Assembly (NCBI RefSeq): GCF_000316625.1
Contig: NC_019676.1
Span: forward strand, 4,482,501-4,546,500
Reading direction: 5' to 3'
Origin: Nostoc sp. PCC 7107
GTDB taxonomy: Bacteria > Cyanobacteriota > Cyanobacteriia > Cyanobacteriales > Nostocaceae
DNA: 64,000 nucleotides
Position numbers and translations under genes: made by a program. Below, in pieces: positions 19,173 through 30,500 of this stretch (positions are counted from its first letter, which is position 1; each line of letters starts with the position of its first letter). The notes beneath the pieces were generated by a model, which was given only the letters and a program-made list of their open reading frames with translations, ran no database searches and had not been told where the DNA came from.

Positions 19173-19331
19173 TTACTCTGTTTTCGCGTCAGAACGGCGA
19201 CGGCGGCAACGTTCTGAGCAGTATTTCACCTCATCCCAGCAATCTTGCCACTTCTTGCGCCAAGCAAAGGGACGTTGACATACTGAGCAGATTTTTGTGG
19301 GCAGGTCAGATTTAGAACGATAGCGTCCCAT
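19173..19331 (-). CDS. DUF2256 small zinc-ribbon-like protein
   Basis: A 52-residue gene starting at ATG 19331 and ending in TAA 19175-19173. The product begins MGRYRSKSDLPTKICSVCQ and continues with a C-x2-C pair, PFAWRKKWQDCWDEVKYC and a basic tail SERCRRRRSDAKTE. The four to five cysteines (CSVC, DCW, YC-x3-C) would bind zinc. The Phe-x-W-R-K-K-W and Cys-Trp-Asp-Glu-Val-Lys-Tyr-Cys-Ser pattern is that of DUF2256 proteins, found widely in bacteria with no established function. It is on the same strand as the asparaginase gene but 80 bp upstream of it. Confidence 0.85.
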   Translation of the reverse strand: MGRYRSKSDLPTKICSVCQRPFAWRKKWQDCWDEVKYCSERCRRRRSDAKTE

Positions 19332-19537
19332 ATAAACACTGTGAAGATATAAGGTTCAGTTATGAGAGAAACGGAAAATAATTATAGCCAGTTTGCTAGG
19401 AAGGCGGGAGACTTTAGCTCATAAATAGCAATTAGATTGATTTTTAAAGTGATGTCTCCACAAATAGCCAGATAATATAGTTATTTTTGATACAAAAAAT
19501 CAATTGAGTCGTTGTTTGTTATCTGGTGAAAGACTGA

Positions 19538-22048
19538 TCACTGCCGAATGGGAATTGTAATGACAAACTCTGTTCCCTTTCCTGGTTGGGAGTAACACTC
19601 CAACTTGCCACCATGTTTTTCAGTAATGATTTGATAACTGATGGACATTCCCATACCTGTTCCCTTACCAACAGGCTTGGTGGTAAAGAAGGGATTGAAA
19701 ATTTGTGTTTGAATTTGTTCTGACATTCCCATCCCATTGTCGGCGATCGCAATTTTTACCCAACCAGCATCAATTACCGAAGTCCGAATCGTAATTGTTG
19801 GTGGTTCATCTTTCCCCATTCCCATTTCTAAAGCATCAATGGCATTGGTGAGAATATTCATCAATACCTGATTGAGTTGTCCGGCGTAGCATTCTACCAA
19901 AGGTAAAGAGGCATAGTCTCTAATGACTTGAATTTCGGGAAATTCGGGTTTTTCTTTAAGTCGATGTTGCAAAATCATTAAAGTACTATCTATACCTTCA
20001 TGAATATCTACTTCTTTAAATTCGGCTTCATCCATACGTGAGAAGGTACGTAGTGATAACACAATTTGACGGATGCGTTGAGTCCCAATTTTCATAGAAT
20101 GCAAGATTTTAGGTAAATCTTGCTGAATGTAATCTAAGTCAATTTCCTCCGACAAATTTTGAAATTCCGGCAGATTCATAGGTTGACATAAGTTAATGAC
20201 TTCCAATAAATCTTGGGTATGTTCTTCTAAATAGGTAAGATTACCATGAATAAAATTAACAGGGTTGTTGATTTCATGAGCAACTCCCGCAACTAGTTGA
20301 CCAAGACTGGACATTTTTTCGGCTTGAATCATTTGTGCTTGGGTGCGTTGCAGTTCTTGTAGAGTTTGGGCTAAATCTTCAGCTTGTTGTCGAAGTTGGA
20401 CTTCGATTTGTTGGCGATCGCGGATATCACGAGCAATCATTGATAAAAATTCTATTTCTCCCTGTTCATTTTTATGGGCAATCATCACCTGAGAAATGGG
20501 AAGTTCTTCTCCATTGCGGCTGCGTAGCGTAGATTCTCCAGACCAGATACCCTTCTCAAGTAAAGTAGGTAGGTTCTCTGTTTGGAATTTTTCTAACATT
20601 GAGGGTTCTACAAGCTCGCTAATATGAAACTTATCGGTTTCTGAGGGGGGAATGCCTAAAATCTTCTGACCTGCTTGGTTAAGATAGCGATTATTTCCAT
20701 TCACATCAGCTATACCAATGATGTCTGTGGTTGCTTCTAAAATTGCTAGTAGTCGGCGTTGTTCTTGTTCTGCTTGTTTACGATCGCTAATATCACGCAA
20801 TACCGAAAGTGCATGAGGTTCGCCATTGTAGTTTAAGACTTTGCCAGTGACTTCGATATCAAAGTAAGTACCATCTTTGCGAATATCCACACCTTGAGTG
20901 TGAAATTCACTGCCTGCCTTAATGGAATTGATAAGTTCCCCAAATAGCTGAAAACAATCAGGATGAATATAGTCTTGAGGACTTAATTGGAAGAGTTCTG
21001 CTTGAGAGTAGCCGTGCATTTGACAAAAAGCCGGATTGGCAGCAACAAGCTTACCAGTATTTAGATCAACAACACTGATGCCATCATTGACAGTCTCGAA
21101 AATACTGCGATACTGGATTTCTTGTTGACGTAATGCTGCTTCAGTTGCTTTGCGATCGCTAATATCGCTGAGAACACCATGAAAACCAGTGATTTCTCCT
21201 TCTGAATTTAACATCAGAGATGTTATCGACCTCATCCAGCGCCAGCTACCATCTTTGCATTGATGACGAAATTCTAGTGGGGTTCGTTGGCCCTTTGTGG
21301 CTACCATTTCTTCAATGTTTTTTCGCGCCAAAAGTAAATCATCAGGATGTAGTAGTGGTGCAAAAGGTTTACCTAGTAGTTCCGAGGGTTCCCATCCTAA
21401 AATATTTTTGTACTGGGGTGAGGCATAAGTAAAAGTACCTCCCAAAGAAATAGAAAATATGAGATCGCTGATATTTTCTACCAAGTTGCGATACTTCGTT
21501 TCATTTTCCAATAAAGCCGCTTCAGTTGCTTTGCGATCGCTAATATCTCTTGCTACCCAAACCACACTGTTCTCACTCATCGTGGAAACACTACCTTCAA
21601 ACCAAACTTCTTGATTGTTAATAGGCAAGCTATATTCGATTTTGGCAGTTTTCTGAGTTTTAAGTACCTGTTGAATACATGCCACAAAATAGTCTGCAAG
21701 GTCAGTAGGTAAAACTTCATGGGCGGTTTTACCTAATATTTCTGTAGGCGGTTTGTATAGTGAAGGCGCACAACTAGGCGCAATTTTCAGATATTTTCCC
21801 TCGGCATCAACAACGATAATTACATCTTGGATAGCGTTAAACAATGAGAGTAATTCTGCTTCAGAAGTTTTGAGAGCGAGTTCTGTTTGAGAATAACTTT
21901 GTAAGAGTTGTTGAGCTTCTCGCAATTCCTGTTCTAGTTGGGCAATTCTGGCACTGGAATCACTTGTAGATTTTGCCAACTGTTGCTGCAACTGGGCGTT
22001 TTGTTGGCGCAGCAAAGCGATTTCTTTTTCAAGCACTGCATTATTCAT
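19538..22048 (-). CDS. PAS-domain sensor histidine kinase
   Basis: An 836-residue kinase with no membrane segment. Order: N-terminal coiled coil (1-60), four PAS/PAC units (about 62-172, 183-300, 311-423, 430-545; each ends in an RDISDRK-like PAC linker), coiled coil (545-575), a HisKA-like box with phospho-acceptor H591 in GVAHEINNPVNF, and HATPase_c (about 700-836; N box NILTNAIDAL, G1 DNGMGM, G2 GKGTGMGM). It phosphorylates itself and probably an unlinked response regulator. It is the last of three kinase genes spaced 18 and 72 bp apart on the minus strand, so all three are probably one transcript. Confidence 0.93.
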   Translation of the reverse strand: MNNAVLEKEIALLRQQNAQLQQQLAKSTSDSSARIAQLEQELREAQQLLQSYSQTELALKTSEAELLSLFNAIQDVIIVVDAEGKYLKIAPSCAPSLYKPPTEILGKTAHEVLPTDLADYFVACIQQVLKTQKTAKIEYSLPINNQEVWFEGSVSTMSENSVVWVARDISDRKATEAALLENETKYRNLVENISDLIFSISLGGTFTYASPQYKNILGWEPSELLGKPFAPLLHPDDLLLARKNIEEMVATKGQRTPLEFRHQCKDGSWRWMRSITSLMLNSEGEITGFHGVLSDISDRKATEAALRQQEIQYRSIFETVNDGISVVDLNTGKLVAANPAFCQMHGYSQAELFQLSPQDYIHPDCFQLFGELINSIKAGSEFHTQGVDIRKDGTYFDIEVTGKVLNYNGEPHALSVLRDISDRKQAEQEQRRLLAILEATTDIIGIADVNGNNRYLNQAGQKILGIPPSETDKFHISELVEPSMLEKFQTENLPTLLEKGIWSGESTLRSRNGEELPISQVMIAHKNEQGEIEFLSMIARDIRDRQQIEVQLRQQAEDLAQTLQELQRTQAQMIQAEKMSSLGQLVAGVAHEINNPVNFIHGNLTYLEEHTQDLLEVINLCQPMNLPEFQNLSEEIDLDYIQQDLPKILHSMKIGTQRIRQIVLSLRTFSRMDEAEFKEVDIHEGIDSTLMILQHRLKEKPEFPEIQVIRDYASLPLVECYAGQLNQVLMNILTNAIDALEMGMGKDEPPTITIRTSVIDAGWVKIAIADNGMGMSEQIQTQIFNPFFTTKPVGKGTGMGMSISYQIITEKHGGKLECYSQPGKGTEFVITIPIRQ

Positions 22049-22066
22049 AAATTTTTATCTGATTTA

Positions 22067-25000
22067 TTATCGCAGGGGAATTAAGATAACAAATTCTGTA
22101 CCTTCTCCTGGAGAGGATTTGCATTGGATGGAACCGCCGTGTTTTTCGACAATAATTTGACGGGCGATTGCTAATCCTAAACCTGTTCCCTTGCCCACGG
22201 ATTTTGTCGTAAATAAATTGTCAAATATTTTTGGCTGGACTTCTTGATTCATCCCAATACCATTATCAGCAATTTTAATTTCGACGTGTTGATTTTGCCA
22301 AGATGTTTGAACAATGATGTGATGTTTAATTGTTGAATTTTTAGGAATTTTGATTTCTTCTAAAGCATCAATAGCATTAGCTAGAATATTCATAAATACC
22401 TGATTTAATTGCCCAGGGAAACATTCAATTGAGGGAATATTGCCATAGTCAGTGATAACTTCTATGGCAGGACGTTTTTCATTAGCTTTGAGGCGATGTC
22501 TCAAAATCAAAATTGTGCTATCGATACCTTCATGAATGTTAAAACTTACTTTATAATCTTGATCAGCGCGGGAAAAGGTACGGAGACTAGTGCTAATATT
22601 TTTTAGGCGATTACAAGCTAAAATCATCGTATCAATCACCTTGGGCAAGTCCTCTAAACTGTAATCCAAATCAATTTCTGCGGCATGATCTTGAATTTCT
22701 TCACTAGGATTAGGCAAGCTTGATTGATAAAGCTTCAAATGTTCAAAAATATCGGCAATTGTTGGTTGAGCTTGTTTGAGACTAGCAGCAATAAAGCCCA
22801 AGGGATTATTCATTTCATGGGCTACGCCTGCAACTAAATTACCCAATGCAGACATTTTTTCATTTTGCACCATTTGTAATTGAGCTTGTTTTAAGTCTTG
22901 TAATGCTTGTCCGGCTTGTTGATAAAGTCGGGCATTTTCTAAAGAAATGGCAGCTTGAGCAGACAAGAGATTAATTATGTTGAGGCGATCGCGAGTAAAT
23001 ACCCCAGCAGTTAACTTATTTTCTAGGTAGAGTATACCTACTAAATTTCCTTGATTAACTATCGGAGTACAAAGTAAACTTTGGGGTTGATGTCGTAACA
23101 TGTATTCCCCAATTAATCCTGGTATATCTGTTTGACAATTGTCTATAATTATTGTTTCTTGGGTATTTCTGACATAATTGATAATTTTTTTGGGAATATC
23201 TGGGCAAATATTGATTAATTGAGGCTCCAGAATAGTTTGTAATTTTCCATACTCAACTAAACCAATTGCTTGAACTTGCCAAGTCTGATTTTGAGACAAC
23301 AGCAATATAGCTTTTTTCGCACCAGAGTTTTCGAGGATAATCTGGATCAAATTAGCCATAAGTTCGTCTAATTTTAAAGAACTAGAAATTGCTTGAGCCG
23401 CTTTGATAACAGAAGTAAAATCGAGAGTTTCCGCATAATTAGTAGAGTCGCTACTAGAAGTGCGCGTTGATGAAACAGTCCCATGCAAAGCTATGGTTTC
23501 CCAGGGATTGAGGTTGAGGCGTTGTTGTTGCAGTATCGGTTGGAGTAATTGAGGATAGGTTTTTTCTAGGTGATTAACTTTTGCTTTTGCTCCCCAGTGA
23601 GCATAACAATAGTATGCTTCCTGCATATAACCTGCGGCAATTTTTTCTTTGCCCCAGTTGAGGTAAAATTTAGCTGCAAGTTCGTTTGCTAGGGCTTCTT
23701 CTTGGATGTATGCGTTTTCTTTGGCTCCATAAATAGCGCGATCATAAAAATCCCCAGCTTCATAGAATTTTTCTAAAACACGATGTTTTTCTGCTTCTAC
23801 CAAATCAATTTTATGCTGGTGATTCATCGGGGCATAGTGCGCCCAATGCTGGAGTTTGGTTTGATTTCCGGCTACACGTTCTAAAGCGGCTGATGTTTCA
23901 TCTAGTTGTGCCAAAGCCAAGAGAGAATCATAAAAATAAAAAACTGGTTCACTGACTAGTCCTGTACCAGCCATAAAATAGTGTCTGACTTCAATGGCAT
24001 AATTTTCGGCTGCTTCTATTTCTGCGAACAAGAAACAAAGCATCAGCTTATGCAAAGAGAAACTGTACAACCCATAACCGTCATTGGCGGATTGCAGCAG
24101 GGAAACAAATTCACTTTCTTGTAAGGCTTCCCCAGATAAAATAGTCGGGTTCTCTGTCAAACTCAGCAGATTTAACACAGCTTGCCAATAGATGCGGCAA
24201 TAATTTGCTGTGGTCAATTGGTTAAGCTGCATTAACCCTTTGTAGTAAGCGCGAGTCTCTTGTTCTAAGGTCATTAGAGACTTACCGCAACAAAAAGCAT
24301 AAAAACAAAAATTGTGGGCGTTGTGTCCAGCAAACTCTAAGTCACCGACTTCTAGCCCCACGCTATAGCCTTCTTGCAACAGTGGGAGGGTTTCTTTGAG
24401 GTGAGATTTGAGTGGACGAATATACAGTCCCAAAAGGAGGCATACTTGCGGTTTGACAATTTTTGCATCTAATTTGGTGGTGAGTTGAAGTGCTAACTGC
24501 TCAAACTCTATTGCTGTATCGACATCTTGCAAAAAATTACAAAGCACACTATAAGAGCAATAAATATAACTTGTAGCGGGGGTGTTGCCATACTGAATAG
24601 ATGTTTTGACTGATAAGGAAACCAGTAAGGGAAACAAGGGAGAACCAGCAAGGTAAGCCACAGACATGATACTACTAGCGATTTGTACAATTGCCAGTTT
24701 TGTGGCATCTGTCATCAAGGGGAGATGAACTAAATCTTCAACCTTTCTGTCGCCAATTAGTTGGTTAATTTCTTGGATTTCTTGTTGAATATCTGCTGGT
24801 GTGGGTGTTGTCGGAAAGATTACGCCAAGCTGTTGCAAAATTGTTTGGGCGATCGCAATGGCTTCACTAAATTTATTCTGGGAAACTAGAGATTGAATTT
24901 TAATTCGGTAAACATTCACCTGTGCGAGTAAGGATTGTACTTGCTCGATGACGAGATTAATTAACTGTTCCATCATCGCAAAATCACCGCACAGCATTGC

Positions 25001-27448
25001 CAATTCCGCTGCTAATTCATGGAAGGCAATCGTGATTTCATACTGTTCTTGCCAAGCTTTTTCTCCCAATAGTGACAATCCCACTGTGGCATATTCCCGC
25101 GCTGCGGAATAAGCGGTAGCGGCTTTCGCTTTACGACAAGCTGTGAGGTTCAGTTGTGTAAGTTCCTCTCGTTCTGTTGCTTGGGCAATTAAACTAGTGC
25201 CGTGATTTAATTGATTGACCAATTCAAAAATACGTTCTTCCCTGGCTGCGGGAGAAATTTTGTGTAAGAGTAGTTGTCCGATGCGGTAGTGAGTTTTTTG
25301 TTTGAGTGCTGCGGGAATTAATGAATAAGCCGCTTGTTGGATGCGATCGTGTAAAAATCTGTATTGGACTAATGGTTGATAATTCACATCTTCTCTAACT
25401 ACTTCATCATAAATATCTCTTTGATAAAATTTATAAATGTTATTAATTGGTAAAATTAACCCTGACTGCAAGGCTTTCCATAAATCAGCCGCCGCCTCAA
25501 TTTCTGATGTTTCTGCAACAATTGCTAAAGTTGCTAAATCAAATTGATTACCAATGTAAGCTGCTAACTGTAATATATTTTGAGTTGCTAAAGGCAGTCT
25601 TTGTAATTGAAATGCCATAAAATTCACAACATCATTTGTCACTGCTTGCTGACTTACTTGTGTAATGTCACATTCCCAGCAGCCTAAATCAAAGTTAAAT
25701 TTAATGAATTTATCTTGATGCAGTGCTTTGAGAAATTGAGTGGCAAAAAATGGATTACCTTGAGTTTTTTGACATACAAGCTGTGAAAGATTCCAAGCTA
25801 ACTTTTCTGGACATCTAAGTGTTTCAGCAACTAATAGATTCACTTGTTCTTGACTTAGTGGTAATAAATTAATCGTATTAATTGCTGTTTGTGTTTTCGC
25901 AATTTCACCCAAAATTAACATCAATGGATGTATGGGAGTGACTTCATGATCACGATAAGCCCCAATTAATAAAAGATGCTCGCTATCATTCATTAATAAT
26001 TGCATTAACTTTAATGAGGCTGAATCTGCCCATTGCAAGTCATCTAAAAATATTACTAAAGGATGTTCTGCACTGGTAAAGACTTTAGTAAATTTTTGAA
26101 ATATTAAATAAAATCTATTTTCGGCTGTTGTTCCTGATAATTCTGGTATGCTTGCTTGCCTACCAATAATCCGTTCTAATTCGGGAATTACATCAATAAT
26201 TATCTGTCCATTTTCGCCAACAGCATCTAATATCTTGTTTTTCCATTGCTGAATTTGTGCCTCACTTTCGGTTAACAATTGACCAATTAAATCCCGGAAT
26301 GTTTGCACAAATGCACTAAAAGGAATATTCCGATTAAACTGATCAAATTTGCCCTTAATAAAATAACCATGTTGTCTAACAATTGGTTTATGCACTTCGT
26401 TGACAACTGCTGTTTTCCCAATACCCGAAAAGCCAGCAACTAACATTATTTCCGATGCGCCAATGCTAACACGCTCAAATGCTTGCAGTAGTTTTTCTAC
26501 TTCGCTTTCTCGTCCATAAAGTTTATCAGGAATAATGAAGCGATCGCACACATCTCTCTGGGCAATGGGGAAATTCTCAATTTTGCCATGTTCTTTGAGT
26601 TGAACCAAACATTTACTTAAATCATATTTCAATCCCAACGCGCTCTGATAGCGGTCTTCAGCATTTTTCGCCATCAATTTCATCACAATCTCGGAAATCA
26701 CCTGGGGAATTTCTTCACTGTTCCCCAATCCCACAGGCATTTTCGCAATATGACAATGTACTAACTCCATCGCATCATGCGATTTAAAGGGTAATTCTCC
26801 TGTGAGTAACTCATAAAAAGTCACCCCTAAAGAATAAAAGTCAGTCCGATAATCAATTCCCCGATTCATTCTCCCGGTTTGTTCAGGAGAAATATAAGCT
26901 AGTGTTCCTTCTAAAACGTTGGGATTAACCTGGGTTTGGGTTTCTCGTGGCAGTAAAGATGCAATACTAAAGTCAATTAATTTAACTTGTTTAGTTTCGG
27001 GATTAATTAAAATATTGTTGGGTTTAATATCTTTATGAATAATGCAATCACGATAGAGTATTTCCAAGGTGCTGCATAAAGCGATCGCTATTTCTAAAAA
27101 TTCCTCTAGAGATTGTAAGCTTCCCCCCATTCCCGACTCCCGATTCTCTATTCCCCATTCCTTGAGAGAAATCCCTCCAAAGTCTTCCATGACTAACACA
27201 TAGCCATTTTGGTAAGGTTCCAAGCTATAGGTTTGGATAATTAAAGGAGAGTTGAGATTTTTGGCAATGGTATATTGGTTGCGAAATTGTACCAGTTCAC
27301 TAAAACTTGGGTAAGGATTTTTCAGCAGTTTAATCACTACAGGTAATGAGTCAGTTTGTCGATACCCTCGGTAAACCTGGGTTCTAGAACCGTTGTAGAG
27401 TTCTTCAATGATCTGATATCCAGGAATACTGAGTATTGTGCTAACCAT
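22067..27448 (-). CDS. Giant Ser/Thr kinase - AAA ATPase - GAF - histidine kinase (HstK type)
   Basis: A 1793-residue protein. The eukaryotic-type kinase domain (about 10-275) has K40, HKDIKPNNI (D140, N145) and DFS at 159-161 where most kinases have DFG. An AAA/NACHT-like ATPase follows: Walker A GFSGIGKT 339-346, Walker B VIFLDDLQWAD. Then come a long helical TPR-like middle region, a GAF domain (about 1345-1500), HisKA with H1544 (GVAHEMNNPLGF) and HATPase_c (about 1655-1793). This is the architecture of the Anabaena HstK family, which joins two kinase types in one chain. It is a close paralogue of the next gene upstream, and its stop is 18 bp from the PAS kinase start. Confidence 0.93.
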   Translation of the reverse strand: MVSTILSIPGYQIIEELYNGSRTQVYRGYRQTDSLPVVIKLLKNPYPSFSELVQFRNQYTIAKNLNSPLIIQTYSLEPYQNGYVLVMEDFGGISLKEWGIENRESGMGGSLQSLEEFLEIAIALCSTLEILYRDCIIHKDIKPNNILINPETKQVKLIDFSIASLLPRETQTQVNPNVLEGTLAYISPEQTGRMNRGIDYRTDFYSLGVTFYELLTGELPFKSHDAMELVHCHIAKMPVGLGNSEEIPQVISEIVMKLMAKNAEDRYQSALGLKYDLSKCLVQLKEHGKIENFPIAQRDVCDRFIIPDKLYGRESEVEKLLQAFERVSIGASEIMLVAGFSGIGKTAVVNEVHKPIVRQHGYFIKGKFDQFNRNIPFSAFVQTFRDLIGQLLTESEAQIQQWKNKILDAVGENGQIIIDVIPELERIIGRQASIPELSGTTAENRFYLIFQKFTKVFTSAEHPLVIFLDDLQWADSASLKLMQLLMNDSEHLLLIGAYRDHEVTPIHPLMLILGEIAKTQTAINTINLLPLSQEQVNLLVAETLRCPEKLAWNLSQLVCQKTQGNPFFATQFLKALHQDKFIKFNFDLGCWECDITQVSQQAVTNDVVNFMAFQLQRLPLATQNILQLAAYIGNQFDLATLAIVAETSEIEAAADLWKALQSGLILPINNIYKFYQRDIYDEVVREDVNYQPLVQYRFLHDRIQQAAYSLIPAALKQKTHYRIGQLLLHKISPAAREERIFELVNQLNHGTSLIAQATEREELTQLNLTACRKAKAATAYSAAREYATVGLSLLGEKAWQEQYEITIAFHELAAELAMLCGDFAMMEQLINLVIEQVQSLLAQVNVYRIKIQSLVSQNKFSEAIAIAQTILQQLGVIFPTTPTPADIQQEIQEINQLIGDRKVEDLVHLPLMTDATKLAIVQIASSIMSVAYLAGSPLFPLLVSLSVKTSIQYGNTPATSYIYCSYSVLCNFLQDVDTAIEFEQLALQLTTKLDAKIVKPQVCLLLGLYIRPLKSHLKETLPLLQEGYSVGLEVGDLEFAGHNAHNFCFYAFCCGKSLMTLEQETRAYYKGLMQLNQLTTANYCRIYWQAVLNLLSLTENPTILSGEALQESEFVSLLQSANDGYGLYSFSLHKLMLCFLFAEIEAAENYAIEVRHYFMAGTGLVSEPVFYFYDSLLALAQLDETSAALERVAGNQTKLQHWAHYAPMNHQHKIDLVEAEKHRVLEKFYEAGDFYDRAIYGAKENAYIQEEALANELAAKFYLNWGKEKIAAGYMQEAYYCYAHWGAKAKVNHLEKTYPQLLQPILQQQRLNLNPWETIALHGTVSSTRTSSSDSTNYAETLDFTSVIKAAQAISSSLKLDELMANLIQIILENSGAKKAILLLSQNQTWQVQAIGLVEYGKLQTILEPQLINICPDIPKKIINYVRNTQETIIIDNCQTDIPGLIGEYMLRHQPQSLLCTPIVNQGNLVGILYLENKLTAGVFTRDRLNIINLLSAQAAISLENARLYQQAGQALQDLKQAQLQMVQNEKMSALGNLVAGVAHEMNNPLGFIAASLKQAQPTIADIFEHLKLYQSSLPNPSEEIQDHAAEIDLDYSLEDLPKVIDTMILACNRLKNISTSLRTFSRADQDYKVSFNIHEGIDSTILILRHRLKANEKRPAIEVITDYGNIPSIECFPGQLNQVFMNILANAIDALEEIKIPKNSTIKHHIIVQTSWQNQHVEIKIADNGIGMNQEVQPKIFDNLFTTKSVGKGTGLGLAIARQIIVEKHGGSIQCKSSPGEGTEFVILIPLR

Positions 27449-27520
27449 ACGGCTACATCCTGATGATTGACAGTTTTAGTTTTCCCAGTTTATTAAATTT
27501 TTTATAATTTGAGCAAAAAT

Positions 27521-30500
27521 TTACAATGGAATTTGGATGATAAATTCTGTTCCTACACCCAAAGTCGAGTTACAACTTAATTTTCCGCCGTGGATTTCTT
27601 CGACAATTTGACGGGCGATCGCTAGTCCTAAACCAGTACCTTTCCCTACAGATTTGGTAGTAAATAAATGGTCAAAAATCTTTTGTTTGATTTCTTCACT
27701 CATCCCTTTACCATTATCCGCAATTGATATTTTTACTGATTTATTTACTATTGCAGTTGTAATTGTGATGTAGTTAGGATGAGCTTGAATTTCTGCAAAT
27801 TTTTTGCCAATACTTACTTCTTCTAAAGCATCAATAGCATTGGCCAGGATATTCATAAACACCTGATTTAATTGCCCAGGGAAACAGTTGACTTGAGGTA
27901 AATCACCATAATTAGTTATGACTTCAATGGCTGGACGTTGGGCATTAGCTTTGAGGCGATGCTTGAGAATTAAAATTGTGCTATCAATGCCTTCATGTAC
28001 ATTAAATTTTACTTTGTAGTCTTTATCGGCGCGGGAAAATGTACGCAGGCTTGTGCTAATGTTCTTTAATCTATCGCACGCTATAACCATTGCCTCAATG
28101 ATTTTAGGTAAGTCTTCTAAGTTATATTCCAAGTCTATTTCTGCGGCATGATCAAGAATTTCTGTATGAGCTTCAGGAAACATATCTTGATATAACTGCA
28201 AGTGTGCAAATATATCTGCAAGGGTTGGTTTAACTTGTTTGAGGCTGGCAACAATAAAACCCAGAGGATTATTCATTTCATGGGCTACCCCTGCGACTAA
28301 GTTACCCAACGCAGACATTTTTTCATTTTGCACCATTTGTAATTGAGCTTGTTGCAAATTGGAGAGTGCTTGTTCTAATTCCTGAGATTTTTGTTTGATT
28401 ACGGCTTCTGCAAGTTTGCGTAAGCGTAGCTCGTCGTAGACATCGCTGATATCAATCACTACCCCGTCCCAGATAATTGCACCATCTGCTTGCCGTTCGG
28501 GTCGGGCTTTAGATTGAATCCATTTTACAGTTCCAGAAGGCAGAATAATTCGCCATTCTTGCTCAAACGGAGTCATATTTTGGGCAGATTCAGCAATTGC
28601 TTTGGCTACAATTGGGTCATCTTCTGGGTGGTGTAGAGTATACAGGGTTTGTCTACCAGCCATAACATCTTCTGGATCTACCCCATACAGTTCATAACAA
28701 CCAGAACTCATATAAGGCACAGAAATTGCCCCATCAGAGGCGAGACGAAACTGGTAAACTACACCAGGAATATTATCTGCGAGATTGCGGAACTGAACTT
28801 GGCTGGCTTGTTGTTGCGCCAAAGATGCTTCTAACTGTTGAGCATAATTTTGAGCATCTCGATACAAACGGGCATTTTCTAGAGAAATCGCAGCTTGAGC
28901 GCAGAGTAATTCCAGAATTTCGAGGCGATCGCTAGTAAATGCTTCTGTTGCTACACTATTTTCTAAATATAACAGACCAATTAATTTACCTTGATTGACA
29001 ATGGGAGTGCAAACAACACTCTTGGGTAAATATTCCTGGATGTAACTATCTGCTACCCAAGTATTTTCTTTTGTGATGTCGTGAATAATGATTGATTGCA
29101 AGGTATGTTTCACGGCATAAATCATCTTGATGGGGACATCATGACTACTATCAAGCGGATGAGGTGAAAAGACAGACTCTTCTAAATCCTCAATAGTAGT
29201 CACAGATACTACAATCCAATCCGCCTGATCTGGTAATATGAGTGCTATTTTCTGCGCCCCGGAATTTTGTAATAGCACTTGCATTAAATTTGTAATCAAC
29301 TCTTCTAGCTGAATTGCACTCAATAATGCCCTTGAAGCTTTGAGAATAGCGCCGAAGTCTAGATTGTGAGAAAAGCCAGTGCTAGAAGTTTGAGTGGTGT
29401 AGGTGACAATAGTAGGGTTGCTGATGGTTTCTTGCAGATTCAGATTAAGTCTTCGCTGTTGGAGAATGTGTGGCAAAATTTGGGGATACTTCTTTTCTAA
29501 ATCATCTGTTTTGGCTTTTGCACCCCAATGAGCATAGCAGTAATACGCTTGCTGCATATATGTTTGGGCGACTGTTTCTTTACCCCACTCCAAATAAAAC
29601 TTCGCCGCCAATTCGTTAGCGAGGGCTTCTTCTTGAATGTAGCCATTTGCTTTCGCGCCAGCAATAGCGCGATCGTATAATTCTATTGCCTCCAGTTTTT
29701 GATCTAAAACTCGATACTGTTCGGCTTTAATTAGGTCATACTTATGTTGAAAATTCATAGGTGCAGCCAGCGCCTTTTTCTGAAGAATTTCCTGATTAGC
29801 TGCAATGATTTCTGCATCACCTGATGTTGCTAACAGTGCCAGTGATTCATAAAAATACAGGATAGTTACACTTAATGTACCAGCCCCACCTCCCAAGTAT
29901 TGTTTAGCCTGTTGTGCTACGTCTAAAGCCTGGGAATATTCCCCAAACAAGAAACACAAACAAAGTTTGTTTATGAACAACAACCATAAGCCTGATTGAT
30001 CGCCACTTTGATGTAGCGTCTCCAGCATAATGGTTTCATCCATTGTTTCCCCAGTGAGGATAATCGGATTAGTTGTTTGTCCCAGCAAATTTAGAACGGA
30101 CTGTTGACAGGGTTTTATAAAGTTCAAAGCTGTCTGCTGACCAATTTGCTGGATGCCGTGGCTATATATATTGATGTTCTGAATCAAATCATTTAAAGGC
30201 TGTCCAGTCAAATATAAATGTAAGCAATAAGTAAACCCGGCAAAACCAGCAAATACCAAGTCCCCGGCTTCTAAGCCACTCCTGTAGGCTTGCTGCAAGG
30301 GCGCTAGGGTTTCTTGAGTATGGTGTGTGCAGAATGTAATGAAATAATTGTTGAGAACTAGTGTGCGTCCGTAAAACTCTTTTTCATTCAATTTTTCGCA
30401 GAGTTGGAGGGCTAGTTGTCCAAACTCATACCCTGTTGAGAAGTCTTCTAAGATGCTACACAGCAATAACCCATAACCAACATAACCAACAACAGAAGTG

